A stretch of 7,973 nt of DNA from an uncultured Anaerosporobacter sp. (GCA_945787925.1 CALZJY010000081.1:1-7973); one strand, 5' to 3'. Shown: positions 1 to 4,862, numbered from the stretch's first letter. Made by a program: numbers and translations. The notes: generated by a model from the sequence alone, not told the origin.

Positions 1-1
1 C

Positions 2-160
2 AATAAGTATGCAGAGCTAGAAGTAGCGCTTAGATATGATATAGAACCGGATAGAGAGAAGTATTACGATGTTACCAAATGGGCAGTGAATCAGAAGGAA
101 ATTGGTGAATATGATTTCTCTAATTTCACCTATTGGTCTGAGTCAGTAAAAGGGGAGTAA
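2..160 (+). CDS. C-terminal end of an unrecognised protein (5' end outside window)
   Basis: An open frame enters from the left edge and runs 52 codons to a TAA at 158-160. The peptide is rich in charged and aromatic residues and ends WSESVKGE. I do not recognise the family from this tail. It contains no membrane segment. The next gene starts about 90 bases later behind its own sigma-E-like promoter, so the two are probably not one transcription unit, although no convincing terminator hairpin lies between them. The coding call rests on the unbroken frame, a plausible codon pattern and a stop just before an AT-rich spacer. Confidence 0.6.
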   Translation, partial: NKYAELEVALRYDIEPDREKYYDVTKWAVNQKEIGEYDFSNFTYWSESVKGE

Positions 161-185
161 GGTTTTTTTAATTAGGCAAAATAAA

Positions 186-213
186 TCATATTTGAAGGTT
201 GTCCCCATATAAT
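186..213 (+). promoter_or_regulatory. Sigma-E-like (mother-cell) promoter for spoIID
   Basis: TCATATT at 186-192 matches the sigma-E -35 consensus KMATATT at every position. CATATAAT at 206-213 matches the -10 consensus CATACAHT at 7 of 8 positions. The spacer is 13 bases, slightly shorter than the usual 14-15. Transcription would begin near 220, about 30 bases before the spoIID start codon. spoIID is a known sigma-E gene in Bacillus and Clostridium, which supports the call. Confidence 0.65.
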
Positions 214-251
214 ATAACGATATCCTTTGGAAAGAAGCGAGGAGTGGGATT

Positions 252-1187
252 ATGGGGAAGAAGTGCATAAAGGCAGCAGCAATCATGGTAGCGCTGCTTA
301 TCGTGCCATTGGCGATTACCATGATTTTTTCAGGCATGCCAAAGAGCATGAAGCAAGAAGCAAAAGAGGCATTAGGCAATCATGGATCGAAACCCACATC
401 GTATTCCATGGACGAGTATATTATGATGGCCATGATTGCCAATATGGATCTTTCTATGAATATGGAAACATTGAAGGCGCAGGCGGTCATTGTGAGGACG
501 ACCATTTATGAGAAATTAGAGGAGTCGTCAGAAAAGGCTCTTACATTAGAAAAACTAGGATTAGAGACGATGACGTTAGACCAGCTGAAAAAGCAGGTGA
601 GCATAGAAGAGTATACGACTGCGGTGTCGAATTTGGAAAATGCCATTTATGGCACAAGAGGAGAAATCCTAACGTATCAGGGAAAGCCAATCAAGGCATT
701 GTTCCATTATGCCAATACCGGCAAGACAAGAAGCTATAAAGAGGCATATGGAAAGGAACTTCCTTATTTAGAAAGCGTGGATAGTGAAAAAGACGTGCAG
801 GCAGAAGTCGGAATTACCACGAAAGAGTACAAGAAGGCAGAACTATTAGGGAAGTTAAAGAAGAAATATACGATTACGGAAGTGACCGAAGACAATTTGG
901 TCGATGCGTTAGAGATTAAGGAAAAAGAGAAGACAGGTTATGTGCATACGGTGAAGGTAGGAAAGGTCGAAATTACGGGAGAGGCATTTGCTGAGATCTT
1001 TGGTTTAAACTCCACCAATTTTTATTTGGAGGAAAAAGAAGGCGGCATACGGATCGTGTGCCGTGGAAAAGGGTCTGGACTGGGATTCAGCCAATACGGA
1101 GCGAATCGGATGGCGGAATCGGGAGCAAGCTACGAAGAACTTTTGCGCTATTATTATCGAGGAGCTGAGATATGTCATATAGAGTGA
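252..1187 (+). CDS. spoIID: Stage II sporulation protein D-like (SpoIID/LytB family), possibly non-catalytic
   Basis: SpoIID is a mother-cell membrane-anchored lytic transglycosylase that cuts peptidoglycan glycan strands with SpoIIM and SpoIIP during engulfment of the forespore. This 311-residue protein has one N-terminal membrane anchor (about residues 8-27). The SpoIID core follows: a DEYI...METLKAQAVIVRT segment at 54-83, a FHYANTGKT segment at 151-159 (family form FHssSGGKT), a LPYLESVDS segment, and a C-terminal GKGSGLGFSQYGA at 272-284. The start has GAGGAG 7 bases upstream. Two positions are unusual. The family EMP motif, whose Glu is catalytic, reads Asn64-Met-Asp here, and the usual GHGxGMSQ has Ser275 in place of His. 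The spoIIQ-like gene downstream reproduces the clostridial spoIID-spoIIQ order. The protein could be the sole SpoIID or a diverged paralogue. The family assignment is firm and the catalytic status is inferred. Confidence 0.88.
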   Translation: MGKKCIKAAAIMVALLIVPLAITMIFSGMPKSMKQEAKEALGNHGSKPTSYSMDEYIMMAMIANMDLSMNMETLKAQAVIVRTTIYEKLEESSEKALTLEKLGLETMTLDQLKKQVSIEEYTTAVSNLENAIYGTRGEILTYQGKPIKALFHYANTGKTRSYKEAYGKELPYLESVDSEKDVQAEVGITTKEYKKAELLGKLKKKYTITEVTEDNLVDALEIKEKEKTGYVHTVKVGKVEITGEAFAEIFGLNSTNFYLEEKEGGIRIVCRGKGSGLGFSQYGANRMAESGASYEELLRYYYRGAEICHIE

Positions 1188-1192
1188 TATAA

Positions 1193-1221
1193 GGTAAAAG
1201 GATGTCGAAAACATTTTTACC
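1193..1221 (+). terminator. Weak hairpin between spoIID and spoIIQ
   Basis: GGTAAAA (1193-1199) pairs with TTTTACC (1215-1221), and ATGT (1202-1205) pairs with ACAT (1211-1214). There is a two-base GG bulge and a five-base loop. The hairpin begins just after the spoIID stop. It has no long U-run, so it is at best a weak terminator or a transcript-stabilising hairpin. It fits separate transcription of the two sporulation genes. Confidence 0.35.
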
Positions 1222-1237
1222 AGTTTTAGCAACAAAT

Positions 1238-1266
1238 GTATAAGGAACCTTTTTTTGGTGAAAATA
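1238..1266 (+). promoter_or_regulatory. Sigma-F-like (forespore) promoter for spoIIQ
   Basis: GTATA at 1238-1242 matches the sigma-F -35 consensus GYATA. GGTGAAAATA at 1257-1266 matches the -10 consensus GGNNANAHTR. The spacer is 14 bases. spoIIQ is a classic sigma-F gene. The predicted start of transcription falls close to the ribosome site at 1273-1278, so the leader would be very short, which is a caution. The promoter overlaps a possible upstream ATG at 1236, which argues against that ATG as the start codon. Confidence 0.6.
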
Positions 1267-1283
1267 CAGTTAGAGGTGATAAC

Positions 1284-2093
1284 ATGAATAAAGACAGATT
1301 TTCAAGAATCCTAAAAAGCAAAGGATTTTACTTATCCCTTCTAACTGGTGTCCTAGCTATAGCAGCCATTTGTTTTGTGTGTTTCAATATGAACACAGAT
1401 AAGAATAAGAAAAATGGTTTGACAGACCTGAATGGTAAATCAATTACGCAACAGACGGAAAAGGATCAGAAGAAGAGTGACGATAAGACAACAAGTAAGG
1501 AACCACAAGACAAAACAGTAGTTTCAGATAACACAAAGAAGGATACGAAGGACAAGACATCGAAAGATACAACAAAGAAGTCTGCGGATAACGATGGGAA
1601 CGTATCCGAAAAGGCATTAGCAGAAGAGCAACAAGAAAGCGTAGCAGCAAATAGCAAGGCAAAGAAATCTACTCTTTCTTTCGATGAAGATGCAACACTT
1701 GCATGGCCAGTAAAGGGCGACATCATCATCCCATATGATATCGAGCATGGAGTACAGTTCTTGACATTAGGCCAGTATAAATGTAGTGATGCAATCGTAA
1801 TCAGTGCAAAGGTTGGCACAAAGGTTAAGAGTGCAGCAAAAGCCAAAGTCGTAAGCATCAAGAAAGATGAAGAATTAGGAACGATGGTAACGACAGATAT
1901 CGGAAGCGGATATCAGATTACGTATGGACAATTAAAGAATGTAAAAGTAAAAGTTGGGGAAACGGTAAAGCAAGGGGCTGTGATTGGCCAAGTTGCAAAA
2001 CCAACCAAATACTATGTAGTAGAAGGTTCTAATCTTTACTTCAAGGTTACGGAAGACAACGAGTCAGTAAATCCAATGTATTTGTTAGATTAG
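1284..2093 (+). CDS. spoIIQ: SpoIIQ-like forespore LytM (M23-fold) protein, metal ligands missing
   Basis: SpoIIQ is a forespore membrane protein whose LytM domain lies in the intermembrane space and binds SpoIIIAH from the mother cell, forming the engulfment and feeding-channel complex. This 269-residue protein has a membrane helix at about 15-36 and a low-complexity linker rich in Lys, Asp, Thr, Ser and Gln at about 37-145. A LytM-type beta domain follows at about 150-269 (GTKVKSAAKAKVV, VKVGETVKQGAVIGQV). The M23 zinc ligands are not visible: the HxxxD region reads SDAIV at 168-172, the AHL position reads GQL at 215-217, and HLHFE reads NLYFK at 250-254. The start at 1284 is chosen for AGAGGTGAT just upstream; an in-frame ATG 48 bases earlier overlaps the predicted promoter and lacks a ribosome site. 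The position directly after spoIID supports the name. Confidence 0.85.
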   Translation: MNKDRFSRILKSKGFYLSLLTGVLAIAAICFVCFNMNTDKNKKNGLTDLNGKSITQQTEKDQKKSDDKTTSKEPQDKTVVSDNTKKDTKDKTSKDTTKKSADNDGNVSEKALAEEQQESVAANSKAKKSTLSFDEDATLAWPVKGDIIIPYDIEHGVQFLTLGQYKCSDAIVISAKVGTKVKSAAKAKVVSIKKDEELGTMVTTDIGSGYQITYGQLKNVKVKVGETVKQGAVIGQVAKPTKYYVVEGSNLYFKVTEDNESVNPMYLLD

Positions 2094-2126
2094 TAGACCG
2101 TGGTTATTCGTGTGTAGCTTACCATA

Positions 2127-2164
2127 AAATCAAAAAAGTCTCCTAGTTGAGACTTTTTTGATTT
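2127..2164. terminator. Bidirectional intrinsic terminator after spoIIQ
   Basis: A perfect 16-bp inverted repeat, with arms at 2127-2142 and 2149-2164, encloses a six-base loop CTAGTT. The arms contain AAAAAA and TTTTTT runs at equivalent places, so transcripts from either side form a hairpin followed by U residues. It starts 34 bases after the spoIIQ stop and could also stop minus-strand readthrough from the hemolysin III side. Confidence 0.8.
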
Positions 2165-2228
2165 ATAGGGAACTTTTTGAATACGTAGTTCACTTTGTTC
2201 TTTTCTAGTAACACATTAGACAGGATGG

Positions 2229-2385
2229 CATATACTATAGTAAAGAAATCATCAAAAAGAGTTTCTGTACATATAAAAAAATCCGCGACCGAATTTTTTT
2301 TTACGAGATACTCTTTTTGGTGATGTACTAGGTCATTCGGTTGCTTTATATAGATAAGGGGAGGCGTTTGCCTCCCCTTTAAAAT
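2229..2385 (+). ncRNA. Candidate structured small RNA (unrecognised)
   Basis: No reading frame of note exists here, but the stretch is rich in pairing potential. Arm 2248-2262 pairs with 2310-2324 (15 bp, one G-U). Within its loop, 2286-2294 pairs with 2335-2343 outside it (9 bp, one G-U), a pseudoknot pattern. A hairpin at 2356-2379 closes the region. Possible promoter elements lie at 2208-2241: GTAACA with TATACT at 17-base spacing, or CATATACTA at 2229-2237 with an upstream AC as for sigma-K. I do not recognise 6S RNA, SRP RNA, tmRNA, RNase P RNA or a T-box. The pairing is seen; expression and function are inferred. It could instead be DNA-level structure or chance in AT-rich sequence. Confidence 0.35.
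2356..2383 (+). terminator. GC-rich terminator hairpin
   Basis: AAGGGGAGGC (2356-2365) pairs perfectly with GCCTCCCCTT (2370-2379) around a GTTT loop, followed by TTAAAATTT. The U-run is short and interrupted. The hairpin would end a plus-strand transcript from the candidate small RNA, or help stop minus-strand readthrough from the hemolysin III gene. Confidence 0.6.
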
Positions 2386-2440
2386 TTACCCGAATAACGA
2401 GTGTAAGTTCTGCTTGCATGAGCTTGGCGACTGTCCCGAT

Positions 2441-2477
2441 AACGAGAAGAAGCGCGCAAAGCGCGTTTCTTCTCGTT
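2441..2477. repeat. Long inverted repeat at the 3' end of the hemolysin III gene
   Basis: The arms at 2441-2457 and 2461-2477 form a 17-bp stem with a single G-U pair and a three-base AAA loop. The stem has a GCGC core flanked by AACGAGAAGAA and its complement. It ends one base from the hemolysin III stop codon. It has no U-tract on either strand, so it is not a textbook intrinsic terminator. It may stabilise the 3' end of the mRNA or terminate by stem strength alone. Confidence 0.6.
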
Positions 2478-2478
2478 C

Positions 2479-3147
2479 TTATTTAATAAGAAAGGTTGCC
2501 ACTACTTGGTACATCAGCATAAAGTGACAGAAGCTTCCACCCATCACGAAGAGATGGAAGATTTCATGGGAGCCGAAGTTACGATGCCTGCTATTAAATA
2601 CTGGCAGCTTCAATGCATAAATAATACCACCGATGGTATAAATAATGCCTCCGATTAATAGCCACAAAAAACCGCTTTGTGGAAGCGCATTGATGAGTGG
2701 TCCAAATGCAAGCACACTAGTCCATCCCATTAAGATGTAGATGGCGCTAGAGAGCCATTTTGGACAATTCACCCATACGGCCTTTAGGATGATGCCGCCG
2801 ATTGCCATCGACCAGATTAAGAAGAAGAGGAACCATCCCAACGTTCCCCCAAGTACCACGAGACAAATAGGAGTATACGAACCAGCAATCAGGACGCTGA
2901 TCATCATATGATCGAACTTCTTTAGCCGTTTGTTTACTTTTTCCGAGATATCAAGCGTATGATATAGCGTACTGGCTGCATAAAGCAAGATCATGCTTAC
3001 GATATAGATCGTAAGGGAGATGATATGAATCGTATCCGGATTGGTAGCTGCCTTGATTAACAGTGGCGTGGCGGCGAAGATTGCCATTAACATTCCGATA
3101 AAATGGGTAATCGCACTCCCAGGATCTTTTGGTTTTAGTCTGCTCAT
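2479..3147 (-). CDS. trhA: Hemolysin III / PAQR-family integral membrane protein (TrhA-like)
   Basis: This 222-residue protein is made largely of hydrophobic helices, with about seven membrane segments expected for the family. The HlyIII/PAQR conserved polar residues are present: His15 in the first helix, the SxxxH motif Ser59-His63 (STLYH), Asp79-His80 (FDHMMISVLIAGSYTP), and the C-terminal His194, His198 and His208 (GSHEIFHLF...FCHF). These are the presumed metal site of a membrane hydrolase fold. Family members have been linked to membrane-lipid homeostasis; the hemolysin name is historical and haemolytic activity should not be assumed. The ATG at 3147 is chosen because AAGGAGG sits 7 bases upstream; a GTG eight codons earlier would place that site inside the gene. 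It is transcribed alone, divergent from the DUF951 gene. Confidence 0.93.
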   Translation of the reverse strand: MSRLKPKDPGSAITHFIGMLMAIFAATPLLIKAATNPDTIHIISLTIYIVSMILLYAASTLYHTLDISEKVNKRLKKFDHMMISVLIAGSYTPICLVVLGGTLGWFLFFLIWSMAIGGIILKAVWVNCPKWLSSAIYILMGWTSVLAFGPLINALPQSGFLWLLIGGIIYTIGGIIYALKLPVFNSRHRNFGSHEIFHLFVMGGSFCHFMLMYQVVATFLIK

Positions 3148-3211
3148 AAAAATAACCTCCTTACCTAGCACATGTCGTTTTTTATAAAAAAATAATACTA
3201 ATATTATGTTA

Positions 3212-3267
3212 TGTAGTTTTTAAAACTATGTATTGTAGTTTAATAATACATCTTATAGTTTTAAAAT
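3212..3267. promoter_or_regulatory. Three phased TRTAGTTT repeats, possible operator
   Basis: Direct copies of a TRTAGTTTWAWAAW-like element begin at 3212, 3234 and 3254, spaced 22 and 20 bases, about two helical turns, so on one face of the DNA. The first copy forms a 15-base palindrome TAGTTTTTAAAACTA (3214-3228). A second inverted pair, ATGTATT/AATACAT, spans about 3228-3251. They lie between the divergent hemolysin III and DUF951 genes, just upstream of the DUF951 promoter. A regulator binding here could control both genes. I do not recognise the site, and the region is AT-rich. Confidence 0.4.
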
Positions 3268-3271
3268 GCAA

Positions 3272-3300
3272 TAGAAACATTGTATGAGCTATGTTATAAT
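3272..3300 (+). promoter_or_regulatory. Sigma-A-like promoter for the DUF951 gene
   Basis: TATAAT at 3295-3300 is preceded by TGT, giving an extended -10 (TGNTATAAT). TAGAAA at 3272-3277 is a 4-of-6 match to TTGACA at 17-base spacing. Transcription would begin near 3307, leaving a leader of about 25 bases. Confidence 0.75.
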
Positions 3301-3331
3301 AGGGAACAATAAAAATAAGCGGAGGTATGTC

Positions 3332-3520
3332 ATGGAAGTAGCTGTTGGAGACGTAATAAAATTAAAGAAACAACATCCGTGCGGAAGTTTCGAATGGGAA
3401 GTGCTTCGTGTAGGAATTGACTTTCGTTTGAAATGTATGGGATGTGGCCATCAAATCATGCTTCCAAGGAAGCAAGTGGAAAAGAGTATTCGAAATATAC
3501 GAAAAAAATCCCAAGAATAA
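3332..3520 (+). CDS. DUF951 family small protein
   Basis: The 62-residue product matches the DUF951 pattern. It opens with a short beta-like segment (VGDVIKLKKQHPCGS), then has EWEVLRVGIDFRLKC, a CMGCGHQIMLPR stretch and a basic tail. The three cysteines, Cys17 in HPCGS and the CxxC pair in KCMGCGH, with nearby histidines could bind a metal, but that is inference. The family is widespread in Firmicutes and often lies upstream of rpsF, as here; its function is not established to my knowledge. The start is set by GGAGG at 3321-3325, six bases before the ATG. An upstream in-frame start at 3284 would overlap the promoter and is rejected. Confidence 0.92.
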   Translation: MEVAVGDVIKLKKQHPCGSFEWEVLRVGIDFRLKCMGCGHQIMLPRKQVEKSIRNIRKKSQE

Positions 3521-3528
3521 TATTCTAC

Positions 3529-3557
3529 TTGAATTCTTGTACATGTTATGCTAGTAT
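3529..3557 (+). promoter_or_regulatory. Probable sigma-A promoter of the rpsF-ssb-rpsR operon
   Basis: TTGAAT at 3529-3534 and TAGTAT at 3552-3557 are spaced by 17 bases, each 4 of 6 to consensus, with TGC before the -10 giving an extended -10. Transcription from near 3564 would leave a leader of about 75 bases before rpsF. In that leader CTTAT/ATAAG (about 3590-3606) can form a small hairpin. Confidence 0.5.
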
Positions 3558-3638
3558 ATGTAACTGTGATATGTTAAATATATTCCTTGCTCTTATTTAG
3601 ATATAAGGGCCAGAGACCAAAAGGAGGTGCAAGCAACT

Positions 3639-3926
3639 ATGAACAAATATGAATTAGCCTTAGTTGTAAATGCAAAAATCGATGATGAAGCAAGAACTGC
3701 TACAGTTGAAAGAGTAAAAGAATACATTACTCGTTTCGGTGGTACAGTAACTAACGTTGATGAATGGGGTAAGAAAAGATTAGCTTACGAAATTCAAAAA
3801 ATGCGTGAAGGCTTCTACTACTTCATCCAATTCGAATCTGATTCTAACTGTCCAAACGAAGTTGAACAAAACGTTCGTATCATGGAATCTGTAATCAGAT
3901 ACTTATGCATTCGCCAAGACGCATAA
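3639..3926 (+). CDS. rpsF: 30S ribosomal protein S6
   Basis: This 95-residue protein is the normal length for bacterial S6 and matches it throughout: MNKYELALVV at the start, a central DEWGKKRLAYEI motif and the C-terminal ESVIRYL segment. S6 pairs with S18 on the platform of the small subunit, binding 16S rRNA helices 22-23. The ATG at 3639 is preceded by AAGGAGGTG at 3621-3629, with 11 bases between GGAGG and the ATG. A GTG at 3627 lies inside that ribosome site and is not the start. The gene ends in tandem TAA codons. It is the first gene of the S6-Ssb-S18 operon, and ssb begins 18 bases later. Confidence 0.98.
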   Translation: MNKYELALVVNAKIDDEARTATVERVKEYITRFGGTVTNVDEWGKKRLAYEIQKMREGFYYFIQFESDSNCPNEVEQNVRIMESVIRYLCIRQDA

Positions 3927-3944
3927 TAAGGAGGGGATTCCCCA

Positions 3945-4400
3945 ATGAACAAAGTTATCTTAATGGGAAGATTAACTAGAGATCCAGAAGTGAGATATTC
4001 TCAAGGTGAAAGTGCCATGGCTATTGCACGTTTCAGTTTAGCTGTTGATCGTAGATTTAAACGTCAAGGAGAAGCAGATGCTGATTTTATCAACTGTGTT
4101 TCTTTTGGAAAAACTGCAGAGTTTGCAGAAAGATACTTAAAGCAAGGTACGAAAGTCGTTGCATGCGGTAGAATCCAAACTGGTAGCTATACGAATAAAG
4201 AAGGTCAACGTGTTTACACAACTGATGTTGTTGTAGAAGAAGTTGAATTTGCAGAAAGCAAAGCAGCAAGCGAACGAAACAGTGGAATGGAATTCGGTGG
4301 TGGTTTTCAACCAACTTCTAGACCAGCTCCAAGCCAAGCGGCAGGGGATGGGTTTATGGATATTCCTGACGGTATCGATGAAGAGTTACCATTCAATTAG
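3945..4400 (+). CDS. ssb: Single-stranded DNA-binding protein
   Basis: Ssb binds and protects single-stranded DNA in replication, recombination and repair, and recruits partner proteins through its acidic C-terminal tip. The 151-residue product has an N-terminal OB-fold at about 1-105 (MNKVILMGRLTRDPEVRY, then FINCVSFGKTAEFAERYLKQG and VEEVEFAES). A flexible Gly/Ser/Pro/Gln-rich linker follows at about 106-138, then the acidic tail DIPDGIDEELPFN. The tail ends in Pro-Phe-Asn rather than the usual terminal Pro-Phe. The AAGGAGGGG ribosome site is followed at 3933-3943 by a GGGG-ATT-CCCC inverted repeat that may partly hide it. The gene is translationally close to rpsF and is co-transcribed with rpsR. 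Confidence 0.98.
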   Translation: MNKVILMGRLTRDPEVRYSQGESAMAIARFSLAVDRRFKRQGEADADFINCVSFGKTAEFAERYLKQGTKVVACGRIQTGSYTNKEGQRVYTTDVVVEEVEFAESKAASERNSGMEFGGGFQPTSRPAPSQAAGDGFMDIPDGIDEELPFN

Positions 4401-4436
4401 CATTTAATTATAAGGATATAAGGAGGTCATGTTGTA

Positions 4437-4703
4437 ATGCCAAGCAATAGAACAGAAAGAAGCGATTCTCCTATGAAAAGAAGAGGCGGACGTAGACGTA
4501 AGAAAGTTTGCGTATTCTGCGTAGATAAAAATCATACAGGAATCGATTTTAAAGACGTTAATAAATTAAAAAGATATGTGTCTGAAAGAGGTAAAATTCT
4601 TCCAAGAAGAATTACTGGAAACTGTGCTAAACACCAAAGAGCGTTAACAGTAGCTATCAAGAGAGCTAGACACATCGCTTTAATGCCATACACTACTGAC
4701 TAA
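4437..4703 (+). CDS. rpsR: 30S ribosomal protein S18 (zinc-ribbon form)
   Basis: S18 binds S6 and 16S rRNA on the platform of the small subunit. The 88-residue protein has a basic start (KRRGGRRRKK), then VCVFC, the DFKDVNKLKRYVSERGKILPRRITG core and the TVAIKRARHIALMPY end typical of the family. Cys25-x2-Cys28 with Cys63-x2-His66 forms a likely zinc site, as in the C-plus type of S18; many Bacillus-type proteins lack it. The start is set by AGGAGG at 4421-4426, ten bases before the ATG. Starting at Met13 would give a size nearer Bacillus S18, but no ribosome site is there. An upstream ATG-TTG-TAA overlaps the start codon but is only two bases from the ribosome site. Confidence 0.97.
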   Translation: MPSNRTERSDSPMKRRGGRRRKKVCVFCVDKNHTGIDFKDVNKLKRYVSERGKILPRRITGNCAKHQRALTVAIKRARHIALMPYTTD

Positions 4704-4724
4704 TCATTAGTTATTTGTGAATGG

Positions 4725-4766
4725 AAAGGCCGGTGGGCCTGCGTAAGCAGGTTCGCCGGCTTTTTT
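4725..4766 (+). terminator. Strong intrinsic terminator of the rpsF-ssb-rpsR operon
   Basis: Arm 4729-4742 pairs with 4747-4760 over 14 bp, including three G-U pairs, around a GTAA tetraloop. AAA before and TTTTTT after (4761-4766) extend the stem and supply the U-run. It lies about 20 bases past the rpsR stop. Confidence 0.93.
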
Positions 4767-4856
4767 ATTATTGCATAACGGAAAAAACTGTGTTAAATAT
4801 AGGAAATTAGTCACAGACATTCCTAAAAACGATGGATTTCGACAATTCATTCTACG

Positions 4857-4862
4857 TATAAT
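4857..4862 (+). promoter_or_regulatory. Possible -10 element upstream of the Ig-like gene
   Basis: A perfect TATAAT lies 48 bases before the start codon. No good -35 is found at 17 bases. TCGACA at 4839-4844 resembles TTGACA at 5 of 6 positions but is only 12 bases away. The promoter is therefore uncertain, although the preceding terminator implies that one exists between 4767 and 4900. Confidence 0.35.

Noticed and set aside
1236..1283. Longer spoIIQ start at the in-frame ATG at 1236
   Set aside because: It has no ribosome site and overlaps the predicted sigma-F promoter, while the ATG at 1284 has AGAGGTGAT just upstream.
1466..1861. Minus-strand open frame of 131 codons inside spoIIQ
   Set aside because: It is a shadow of the Lys/Asp/Thr-rich linker; its Phe/Leu/Ser-rich product has no recognisable domain and no ribosome site was seen.
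2221..2385. 6S RNA or T-box leader
   Set aside because: No T-box sequence is present, no amino-acid gene follows on this strand, and the fold lacks the central bubble in a long hairpin typical of 6S RNA.
2103..2398. Terminal inverted repeats of a small mobile element (GTTATTCG at 2103-2110, CGAATAAC at 2391-2398)
   Set aside because: Only eight bases match, the flanks do not continue the repeat, and there is no target duplication.
2479..3147. A true pore-forming haemolysin or virulence factor
   Set aside because: The name is historical; conserved residues place it in the PAQR/HlyIII membrane family, which is common in non-pathogens.
3565..3638. S6:S18-binding leader RNA in front of rpsF
   Set aside because: A small CTTAT/ATAAG hairpin exists, but I could not find the CCG-containing bulge expected of that motif; the GGCC nearby is not enough.
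4429..4437. Two-codon upstream ORF (ATG TTG TAA) overlapping the rpsR start
   Set aside because: Its ATG is only two bases from the ribosome site, too close for efficient initiation; the rpsR ATG is better spaced.
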